Shown here: positions 26,017-32,510 of the stretch, piece by piece | Numbering within the stretch: the stretch's first letter is position 1 | How the letters are laid out: each line of letters begins with the position of its first letter | DNA from: an uncultured Chitinophagaceae bacterium | GTDB taxonomy: Bacteria > Bacteroidota > Bacteroidia > Chitinophagales > Chitinophagaceae | DNA: 33,151 nucleotides | Reading direction: 5' to 3' | NCBI GenBank assembly: GCA_903895845.1 | Contig: CAITVK010000116.1 | Coordinates: forward strand, 1-33,151 | Notes under the pieces: model-generated | The model's input: only the letters and a program-made list of their open reading frames with translations | What the model was told of the DNA's origin: nothing | The model's database searches: none | Translations under genes and position numbers: made by a program

Positions 26017-27310
26017 GTTGTTCCGTTTCTGTAATTGTTTCGTGAATAGGGATGATAGGGAATATTCGTGCAAAAATGGTAATAATGAGCATCGCTCCAG
26101 CTAGTGAGCCTATTGCTATTGCCCACTCTTCCCAAGTAGGAAAGTAATGTTTGTAACTTTCGGGTACATCGTGCATAGGAAGGAACGGATGCAATAAAGT
26201 GGGTGTTACAATCAGATACCTTTTAAACCATGAACCAACCACTACCAATAATCCAGCTATAAATGCAGGTAGTGGGCGTCTACCCTTTCTATTAACCAAA
26301 ATCAGTATCGGGATAATCATTGCCGTACAGATAGCAAACCAGAATACAGGGGCAAATTCGCCGGTAAACAATCCCATCAAATGATCTTCCTCCGATTTTT
26401 TCATCTTGAAAGCAGGAACTAAAAACTCATTTACATTGAAGTAGAGATACAACAAAGCAAGCATTACCAATATTTTTCCCATCTTGTCAAAATGACTATA
26501 AGTGATATACCTTTCTAGGTTGTAATGAGACCTGAAAACATACATGGCAACAATAACAGCACCTGCTCCTACTAAAAAAGCACCTGAAATAAAGTATGCC
26601 CCAAAGTTTGTACTATCCCAACCGGGACGATAGGTAGTTGCAAACAACCAAGACGTTACGGTGTGAATAGAAAACGCTACGGGTATAATAGTGATAGACA
26701 AGATATTTACAGCACGACGGCTTATCTTGATCTGTTGTGGGGTATCTTTCCAAAAGGAACCTAAGAAACCATATAGCCAATATAAACGTTTGTTGGTTCT
26801 TTCTTTGAATCTCAATAAGATTTGCAGATCGGGAAGTAAAGGAAAATAAAGCAGTAATAGACTGATAAAGAAATAGGTTGTTATAACAATTACGTCCCAG
26901 ATGATTGGTGATTGTAAACGTCCATGAATAAATAAGTTATAAAACCTATCTGGGCGACCCATATCTACAATAATAATTAGCGAAGCAAAAGTGATGGCAG
27001 ACACTGCAATTATTTCCGCAATCCTTGTTAATGGCGTACTCCATTCGGCATTGGTCAACCTTAACACTGCTGTAATCAACGACCCTACCAGACTGATGGC
27101 AACGAAAAATACAAAGTTTGAGATGTAGATTCCCCAAGAAACATAATCTCTCATTCCAGTTACCACCAATCCTTTGGATAGCTGGCGACAATAAGCTATG
27201 AACCCGATGATACAGAGTACCGATAAAAACGCTACCCATATCTTCCCCTGCTTGCCAAACTTTTGCGGCAAGAGGTCTTCTGTTATTTTTTGAATTGCAC
27301 TGTCTTTCAC
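26003..27310 (-). CDS. NrfD/PsrC-family membrane quinol subunit
   Basis: A 435-residue integral membrane protein with about ten hydrophobic segments (near 23-40, 63-84, 99-116, 138-160, 205-229, 242-265, 288-309, 325-346, 353-373 and 403-425). The pattern fits the NrfD/PsrC/ActC family (PF03916), which exchanges electrons between quinones and a periplasmic Fe-S subunit and carries no heme. The segments around SWLFATTYRPGWDSTNFGAYF and the late PTWEEWAIAIGSLAG are family-like. It lies 17 bp after the Fe-S protein gene, the standard pairing for NrfC/NrfD, PsrB/PsrC and DmsB-type modules. Direction of electron flow is unknown. Confidence 0.88.
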   Translation of the reverse strand: MKDSAIQKITEDLLPQKFGKQGKIWVAFLSVLCIIGFIAYCRQLSKGLVVTGMRDYVSWGIYISNFVFFVAISLVGSLITAVLRLTNAEWSTPLTRIAEIIAVSAITFASLIIIVDMGRPDRFYNLFIHGRLQSPIIWDVIVITTYFFISLLLLYFPLLPDLQILLRFKERTNKRLYWLYGFLGSFWKDTPQQIKISRRAVNILSITIIPVAFSIHTVTSWLFATTYRPGWDSTNFGAYFISGAFLVGAGAVIVAMYVFRSHYNLERYITYSHFDKMGKILVMLALLYLYFNVNEFLVPAFKMKKSEEDHLMGLFTGEFAPVFWFAICTAMIIPILILVNRKGRRPLPAFIAGLLVVVGSWFKRYLIVTPTLLHPFLPMHDVPESYKHYFPTWEEWAIAIGSLAGAMLIITIFARIFPIIPIHETITETEQHEKE

Positions 27311-27327
27311 AATTAATAATTTAATGG

Positions 27328-28257
27328 TTAGCTATGTTTTCCTTCTTCTTTTCCTTCATTATTTTCAAAAGGGAAGTTTCTATTAACTGGTGGTAGATAG
27401 TAAACACTAGGTTTAGTTCCAAGATCTTCCATCAATCGATATCCTGCCTTATCCCTTATCAAATCGCTGAAGCGAAAGGTTTCAGATCCGTTTGTAACTG
27501 TGTCTTCCAACATATCGCCAAAGGCAAATACACCGTTGGGACAAGCAGAAACACAATGTGGAAGTTCTCCCTTACGTGCCATATCCGGACAGAAATCGCA
27601 CTTGCCTACCGTACCCTTCTTTTGCGGAACACTAGTCTCGCACGAATAAGGTTGCTTAGCAATATCTTCTGGCACACCAGGATCCTCCCAGTTAAACACA
27701 CGGCTTGAATAAGGGCAGGCAGCCATACAAAACCTACAGCCAATACACCTGTCGCTGTCTATTAATACAATACCATCCTGCCTTTTGAAAGTGGCATCTA
27801 CTGGGCAAACCTTCACACAAGGTGGCTCGTCGCAATGCATACAGGTAGTGGGTTCCCAATAGGGTGCAGTGTGTTCAGCATCCTGCATTGGGTAAACCTT
27901 TATCCAGTTTTGACCAGGATGTATATGGTGCATGTGGTTACAAGCCGCTTGGCATTTCTTTAGGCTCTTACACCTTGAAAGATCAATGACCATTACAAAC
28001 TTCTTACCTGCAATACCTTTTCTCGCAATGTCGTTAGGGATGGCTGGCAACTCAGGGACAGGCTTTAAAAATGCTTTATCTACCTCAATTACTTTACCAT
28101 CTACGGAAAGTAGTTTCACCATTACGCCAGAGGGCTTCACTTCCTCAAGGGTGTCAGTTTCGAAGGGATTCTTTTTTGTAGAACATCCAGCCAAAGCTAA
28201 ACCTGCTAGCAAGCCTGCGGCAATAAACTCACGTCTCGAATTATCTTTTATTTCCAT
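27328..28257 (-). CDS. Tat-exported multi-cluster Fe-S lipoprotein (NrfC/DmsB-like)
   Basis: A 309-residue electron-transfer subunit. The N-terminus has a twin-arginine motif (SRREF, Arg8-Arg9), a hydrophobic segment and a lipobox ending at Cys25, so it should be a folded, Tat-exported periplasmic lipoprotein. Four cysteine groups are present: Cys96/102/106; Cys139/142/147/151; Cys171/174/177/181; Cys210/213/225/229. The first group lacks the usual second cysteine (Leu99 is there instead), so one of the four clusters may be [3Fe-4S]. Cys196 is extra. Residues 47-60 (VKLLSVDGKVIEVD) resemble a stretch in the upstream 90-residue protein. Paired with the NrfD gene, it should pass electrons between quinones and periplasmic c-type cytochromes. 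No molybdopterin partner is encoded nearby. Confidence 0.9.
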   Translation of the reverse strand: MEIKDNSRREFIAAGLLAGLALAGCSTKKNPFETDTLEEVKPSGVMVKLLSVDGKVIEVDKAFLKPVPELPAIPNDIARKGIAGKKFVMVIDLSRCKSLKKCQAACNHMHHIHPGQNWIKVYPMQDAEHTAPYWEPTTCMHCDEPPCVKVCPVDATFKRQDGIVLIDSDRCIGCRFCMAACPYSSRVFNWEDPGVPEDIAKQPYSCETSVPQKKGTVGKCDFCPDMARKGELPHCVSACPNGVFAFGDMLEDTVTNGSETFRFSDLIRDKAGYRLMEDLGTKPSVYYLPPVNRNFPFENNEGKEEGKHS

Positions 28258-28276
28258 TAAAAGTTGTTTTTAATTG

Positions 28277-28549
28277 TTACCGTTTTACCCAACCCATTAG
28301 TTGTTCGTTAGATAATTGTTCTTTGGTAGTACTTGTTTTGGATATTTCCACTTCCACTAATCTTCCGTCCTGAGTTAGAAGTTTCATTGTTTCTGGTTTG
28401 TCGGGTGTACAACTGATTACTTTCTTGTCTTTATTGAGAGAAATAAATTTCAAGAAGGGAAACATTGCCAATACACCAATACTGCTCAGTAATATTTTTC
28501 GTCTGATGCTCCGAGTTGATTCAACTGGTAAATTTTCCATGATAGACAT
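28277..28549 (-). CDS. Small membrane-anchored protein of the respiratory cluster
   Basis: A 90-residue protein of unknown function. Residues about 14-35 read SIRRKILLSSIGVLAMFPFL, a hydrophobic segment preceded by Arg-Arg like a Tat-type or uncleaved anchor. The C-terminal part (about 53-90) contains MKLLTQDGRLVEVE, similar to residues 47-60 of the neighbouring Fe-S lipoprotein. It lies 19 bp before that gene, so the two are likely co-translated partners. A start at the fourth residue (28540) is equally possible. Two strong hairpins lie in its 168-nt upstream gap. Confidence 0.75.
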   Translation of the reverse strand: MSIMENLPVESTRSIRRKILLSSIGVLAMFPFLKFISLNKDKKVISCTPDKPETMKLLTQDGRLVEVEISKTSTTKEQLSNEQLMGWVKR

Positions 28550-28613
28550 TTATTAATGCGGTAAATACAAATTCATTAAGGCGTGTGTAATCTTTCAGTA
28601 AAAGTGGCTGCTG

Positions 28614-28684
28614 AATATTGGTTATCTAGCCTAGACAACCAATATTTTTATGACAGCAACCTGAAAACTACCGTAAGAATACGG
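28614..28684 (-). promoter_or_regulatory. Two intercistronic hairpins upstream of the 90-aa gene
   Basis: Positions 28614-28629 and 28631-28646 form 16-bp arms with one mismatch around a single base. A further short stem (GCTGCTG-type) can form outside it. A second hairpin, CCGTAAGAATACGG, lies at 28671-28684. They sit in the 168-nt gap between the cytochrome c gene and the 90-residue protein gene. They could terminate or process the transcript, or stabilise the downstream message. The pairing is seen; the role is inferred. Confidence 0.55.
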
Positions 28685-28717
28685 CGGTTTTATAAAAAAC
28701 AACCATGACTGAAACAA

Positions 28718-29122
28718 CTATTTTTTTAGTGTTCTCATGAAATTAACCAGATTCCAGATATCCTCTGCTTCGGGTAATTTCTTTTTAAAACTTGGCATGT
28801 CATCTCTTCCTTCAGATACTTTATAAAATAAAGATCCATCTGATTGACCTTGAAAAGATGCCTTTGTGAAATCTGGCGGTGTTGTTTTTAACTGAGCCGC
28901 TTTGCTACCATCACCTAACCCAGCTTTTCCATGACAGGAAGAACAGTGTTGAGACCACAATGCTTTCCCTTCCGATACAGAAGCGGCACTTGTTTTTACA
29001 GCATTTGCTGTCTTTGCTGCCTTGTCTGGTACAGTCCAAGGCTTTGTTTGTAAAAGTGTAAAACTTGCACAAACCACTGCTACAGCGACCACTGCACCAA
29101 CTTGAAGAATCCTACTTTTCAT
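28718..29122 (-). CDS. Class I cytochrome c, membrane-anchored or lipidated
   Basis: A 134-residue monoheme cytochrome c. N-terminal export signal about 1-20 (AVVAVAVVCASF); the Cys at 18 could be a lipidation site or lie within an uncleaved anchor. A Lys/Ala-rich linker follows to about 50. The heme site is CSSCH (Cys60, Cys63, His64), followed by GKAGLGDG. The likely distal ligand is Met109 in GRDDMPSFKKKL, and the ending ((D)IWNLVNFMRTL) is typical of class I domains. It should shuttle electrons in the periplasm between the Fe-S/NrfD pair and other heme proteins of the cluster. Confidence 0.92.
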   Translation of the reverse strand: MKSRILQVGAVVAVAVVCASFTLLQTKPWTVPDKAAKTANAVKTSAASVSEGKALWSQHCSSCHGKAGLGDGSKAAQLKTTPPDFTKASFQGQSDGSLFYKVSEGRDDMPSFKKKLPEAEDIWNLVNFMRTLKK

Positions 29123-29150
29123 AATGAATGTTTATTTGAGGTGAAAAAAA

Positions 29151-29229
29151 AGTTATGAATGATGAGTTATGAATGATGAGTTGTAATCGGTTAGAGTACT
29201 CATAACTTATCATTCATAACTCATAATTA
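29151..29229. repeat. TTATGAATGATGAG direct and inverted repeat
   Basis: The left side (29151-29182) holds two near-copies of gttatgaatgatga. The right side (29197-29229) holds the inverted form. Positions 29162-29180 pair with 29206-29224 at 18 of 19 positions. It fills the gap between the DUF5777 and cytochrome c genes. Repeats of the ATGAGTTATGAA kind are, from memory, common between genes in Bacteroidota. It could act as an intercistronic stabiliser or attenuator. Confidence 0.65.
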
Positions 29230-29231
29230 TT

Positions 29232-30158
29232 TTAGAAGTTCCAGAGTCTAGAAATATTAAACCCTATACAATACTGTCCTTTTGTAAAATCATTCTGATT
29301 CAATACATTGTTATCTTGTTGTAGCAAGTAACCATAGTTGCCAAAAGTAATCTGGAAGTCGTGTCCACTAGTATTAAAGTCTAATGCTGCACTTAGGTTG
29401 GGATGGGGATTGTACATAGGGTGTTGCGTTAACGGTTGATCATAATTCAACAATAAGGACATGCCTTCAGACAATCTTATTTTGCCTCCAACACTTATTG
29501 CCACGTGTTGATTTTCCATTGCTGGCTGTACATTTCCTTTGTCATCCGTATAAGCTGGGACATTGTTGTAGTAAGAGATACTTGGAGCAACTTGCAGGGA
29601 AAAGAAATCACACACTTTACTGGCAATAATCAATTGACTGAAAAAACTAAACCTGTCGGATGTGGTTACTATAGGCAATGAGCTATTTTTTGCCCTTGTA
29701 TCCATTGCTGCATCACCATAGAATGTAACGCTTACAGGTATTTTTTTATCCTTTGTTTGCTTTAGAATGGAATATTTTAAATTTCCATCAACTTGCATTC
29801 TGTCATTTGTTGAACCAAAACCTAATTGAAGGTTCTTAACGGGTACATAGCTTGCAGATAAGCGCATATTAGCACCGGAATATATTCCAAACAAATCTGT
29901 AGTGCCATTAGAAACTGTACCGAACCTGTGTTGAATATAGAACTCAAATGTTCCTTTAATTGGTACCATTACCGACTGGTTGTCTATTAATAGATTTCCA
30001 TTGAAGGTATTTTTAACAAATTGCTTCTTTTTTGCAACAGGAGCAGTATTTGTTGAATCCTGTGCTTTCAATTCAGTCATCCCTATCGAAAAGCAAAGGA
30101 ATAAGAGTACGGCAAGTTTGATTTGAACCGTAGATAGATAATATTTAACTCTTTTCAT
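29232..30158 (-). CDS. DUF5777-family outer-membrane beta-barrel protein
   Basis: About 308 residues from the start at 30158 (MKRVKYYLSTVQIKL), which gives a clean signal peptide (cleavage near LKA-QD) and a 10-nt gap to the upstream gene. An alternative start at 30185 would overlap that gene. The mature protein has alternating hydrophobic strands, begins near VKNTFNGNLLIDNQSV, contains GTFEFYIQHRFG and LQLGFGSTNDRMQVDGNLKYSIL, and ends in an aromatic residue (LWNF). These are features of the DUF5777 family of beta-barrels, which often sit next to cytochrome genes in Bacteroidota. It may be a pore or scaffold for heme lipoproteins at the outer membrane; its function is not established. Confidence 0.88.
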   Translation of the reverse strand: MKRVKYYLSTVQIKLAVLLFLCFSIGMTELKAQDSTNTAPVAKKKQFVKNTFNGNLLIDNQSVMVPIKGTFEFYIQHRFGTVSNGTTDLFGIYSGANMRLSASYVPVKNLQLGFGSTNDRMQVDGNLKYSILKQTKDKKIPVSVTFYGDAAMDTRAKNSSLPIVTTSDRFSFFSQLIIASKVCDFFSLQVAPSISYYNNVPAYTDDKGNVQPAMENQHVAISVGGKIRLSEGMSLLLNYDQPLTQHPMYNPHPNLSAALDFNTSGHDFQITFGNYGYLLQQDNNVLNQNDFTKGQYCIGFNISRLWNF

Positions 30159-30168
30159 TTTTAATGAT

Positions 30169-30567
30169 TTAATTGTTTTGAGCACCTTGATTTATCCAAG
30201 CATAAATCTTTGCGTTTATTTGTGAATTAGGTCCCGCACCAAGTGGCATTACAGGGCTTTTTTTACCCGTTAGCCAAAGCATTATTACACTATTATCAGG
30301 ATCATTCGCTTTAACATATCCTCCACTCGTTAATGAAGTATATGCATTGCCTGCTGTCAAATTAGGCACATGACCTCCAGTTACATGACAACCACTCAAT
30401 GCACAATTAGCTGTCAAAACAGGTGTTATATCTTTAGCAAAACTCAAAGTCTGTGTTATTTCACTACCTGGGTTAACTACATACGTTGCTGTTTTTGAAC
30501 AACCAAACATTACAATCAGTAGAATCGCAATAATTCCTGACAGTATCGTTATCTTTTTCTTGAACAT
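30169..30567 (-). CDS. Small cytochrome-like lipoprotein with CX4CH motif
   Basis: A 132-residue lipoprotein: hydrophobic signal about 6-22 and lipobox FGC with Cys23. The heme-binding candidate is CALSGCH (Cys55, Cys60, His61), with four residues between the cysteines instead of two. The surrounding pattern (FAKDITPVLTANC ... AYTSLTSGGYV ... MPLG) matches small Bacteroidota cytochromes of the 'ITPIL..NC..SGCH' type, and Met107 is a probable sixth ligand. It lies 35 bp after the EB_dh-type gene and 10 bp before the DUF5777 gene. It is probably a surface or periplasmic electron carrier. Confidence 0.83.
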   Translation of the reverse strand: MFKKKITILSGIIAILLIVMFGCSKTATYVVNPGSEITQTLSFAKDITPVLTANCALSGCHVTGGHVPNLTAGNAYTSLTSGGYVKANDPDNSVIMLWLTGKKSPVMPLGAGPNSQINAKIYAWINQGAQNN

Positions 30568-30602
30568 AAAATAATATTTTTTTAGTGAAAAAGATGCTGC
30601 TA

Positions 30603-31928
30603 CTATTGTTGAAAATGTAAAAGCAGATTAGGTTGGATTCCATGTTGATTATTTGCGGTGTTCCAGATTGCCATACCAAATGGTCTGTCAGTTAGATCAG
30701 TAAAGTCAGCATCTTGTTTTAAGACATCACTAGTTTTTAATTTGCGTTTGATGATAACAGTCCATTTTGTTCCATCATAATATGCTGAACCATTAATATC
30801 ATCTCTTTCAGATCCGATAATATATGGTTGAGAGATAAAACCAGGAAAGCATTTTGCCCCCACATTTCTACCAATGCCTGGATCATCTGCATAGGATGCT
30901 GCATCTACATTAGGGTCAAGTGTCTGACTATTTGCCAAAGTAAGTACTCCCATTGAGTCAACTCCGGTTACTTTTACTGCAGCCCCTCCAATATCAGTTG
31001 AAGGATAGTATGGTTTTGTAGAACCAATTTCTATATACAATGGAACTTTTACAGAAACTTTTGTTCCTGATGCTAAAGTATAAGACAAAGTTTGAGAATT
31101 TGAATAAGGACCACTATAATTAGATGCTGCTGCTTTTTTTGTAGCAGGCAATATATAAGTAGTGGAGAATGGGGAAGGTTTTACCTGACCATCAGCATGA
31201 CGACCATTTCCATTTCCACCTACAGAATCTGTAGCACTTGGTCCACCAGCATCATCAATATACCAGTCATCCATTTGATTTGTTAGTGAAATGTCTTTAT
31301 TTAATTTAGCCCACCACAAATCTACCTTCTCATTTGCACCATTGGTATAGTGATTTCCATCTAGATTGGCGTTATATACTCCTGCATAATTTCTATACGG
31401 GGAAAATACATGGCAAGAGGCATAACAAGTTTGTGTAGCGAAGTTTTGTGTAGAGTTATCTATGTTCCATTGAAATGCCAATTGGTCTAATCCCATGGAA
31501 CGTTTAGTTAGATTACCGTTTGCGTCAAATAACTTTGAGTTTGATCTTTGTGACCATGTGTGTGCATTTGGATCAAAAACCCATGGTTGTGGCTCTAGTA
31601 CATTTGTTGAGTCTGCCCATTGTACCTTCAAATAAAGGTAAGTGTTGTCATACATTGCCTGAATAGTGGCAGGATATTGTTCACCCCAATAACCCATGAA
31701 CAACCCATTTCCAGGATCGGGTACAGTGGGAGTTACTGCTAATGCTGTTGCATTATTCCAAATTGCCTGAGATTGGGTAGCATCAATTAATGGTGCCGTT
31801 GATGTTTTGTAGGCATTTAAAGTACTGGAGCTACCAGATGAACTGCTAACAACTTGATCTTTCTTGGTGCAGTAAGCCAAAAAAGTCGTAATAACTAAGA
31901 AAACATACAGGAGTGAATAACTTTTCAT
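30603..31928 (-). CDS. EB_dh-type heme-binding lipoprotein with CX3CH motif
   Basis: A 441-residue exported protein. The N-terminal signal ends at a possible lipobox Cys20 (FLAYC; Tyr just before the Cys is unusual). The body resembles the heme-binding gamma-subunit fold of ethylbenzene dehydrogenase and related proteins (PF09459): WNNATAL..., YDNTYLYLKVQWAD, RSMGLDQLAFQWNID, and late DDINGSAYYDGTKWTVIIKRKL. A second heme site is CYASCH (Cys169, Cys173, His174), a CX3CH motif. Known family members receive or donate electrons for molybdoenzymes or cytochromes. It is the first gene of the minus-strand cluster. The partner enzyme is not in this window. Confidence 0.85.
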   Translation of the reverse strand: MKSYSLLYVFLVITTFLAYCTKKDQVVSSSSGSSSTLNAYKTSTAPLIDATQSQAIWNNATALAVTPTVPDPGNGLFMGYWGEQYPATIQAMYDNTYLYLKVQWADSTNVLEPQPWVFDPNAHTWSQRSNSKLFDANGNLTKRSMGLDQLAFQWNIDNSTQNFATQTCYASCHVFSPYRNYAGVYNANLDGNHYTNGANEKVDLWWAKLNKDISLTNQMDDWYIDDAGGPSATDSVGGNGNGRHADGQVKPSPFSTTYILPATKKAAASNYSGPYSNSQTLSYTLASGTKVSVKVPLYIEIGSTKPYYPSTDIGGAAVKVTGVDSMGVLTLANSQTLDPNVDAASYADDPGIGRNVGAKCFPGFISQPYIIGSERDDINGSAYYDGTKWTVIIKRKLKTSDVLKQDADFTDLTDRPFGMAIWNTANNQHGIQPNLLLHFQQ

Positions 31929-31967
31929 ACAGTAAAATTTGTTTAATAAAAATTATTATTTATAGAA

Positions 31968-31975
31968 CAAATATT
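31968..31975 (-). promoter_or_regulatory. Possible -7 element of the respiratory cluster
   Basis: On the minus strand this reads AATATTTG, one mismatch from TAnnTTTG, 39 nt before the ATG of the EB_dh-type gene. A TTTG lies 15 nt further upstream (31991-31994), shorter than the usual 19-23 nt spacing. Weak call. Confidence 0.3.
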
Positions 31976-32389
31976 CAAACTACAAGACCCCAAATAGGTT
32001 AACATGCGTCACGAATAAATATGACTCTTATCAGTTTTGTCATGGAAATGTCATGAATTGTATTGTAGAGGGATGTAATCAGTTGAAAAGAAGGCTTCTA
32101 TAAAGTGAAAAAATAAAGAAGTATTCACCGAAAAAGTTTTGTAGGAGAGTGGCAATTTGCTGATTGTGCGTGTGGGCAATGACTTTTTTGGCAAATTACT
32201 TAGAAAGAATTGAGATGTTACAATGCTTAGTCAGTAAATAATTCCCTCACCTCACATTCATTGATGGGTTGGTTAAACCCTGCTTTCATCGTTTTGAACT
32301 CAGGGCTTATCCCTGTCCGCATCTTTTATTTGGAAATTGTTTAATATAATTTGATTAAAAGCACGCATAAGATTTATATTAGAAACCTA
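31976..32389. other. Divergent intergenic region with short direct repeat
   Basis: No gene is seen. It separates the divergent respiratory cluster and the TPR gene. It contains TGTCATGRA direct repeats at 32038 and 32049 (11-bp period) and a short CAGGG/CCCTG hairpin near 32299-32313. Confidence 0.45.
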
Positions 32390-32397
32390 TACATTTG
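32390..32397 (+). promoter_or_regulatory. Bacteroidota-type -7 element before the TPR gene
   Basis: TACATTTG is an exact match to TAnnTTTG, 113 nt before the chosen ATG at 32511. No clear -33 TTG at normal spacing. Such sites occur by chance in AT-rich DNA, so confidence is moderate. Confidence 0.4.
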
Positions 32398-32510
32398 TCC
32401 AAATAAAATTACTCGCCCGTAAATTATAATCTTTGGAAGTTTTTATCAAGAAATTGCGGATGCAATTTCTCAGTTTTATCTCTTTTCTGTTGATTGAGCA
32501 TTTATTAAAA

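Noticed and set aside
26017-26073. Upstream start at 26073 for the membrane-anchored Ig-like protein
   Set aside because: It would overlap nrfD by 71 nt and mask the signal peptide that begins at MKKNSYKS.
30159-30185. Upstream start for the DUF5777 gene at 30185
   Set aside because: It would overlap the preceding gene by 17 nt and put nine extra residues before a normal signal peptide; the ATG at 30158 is better.
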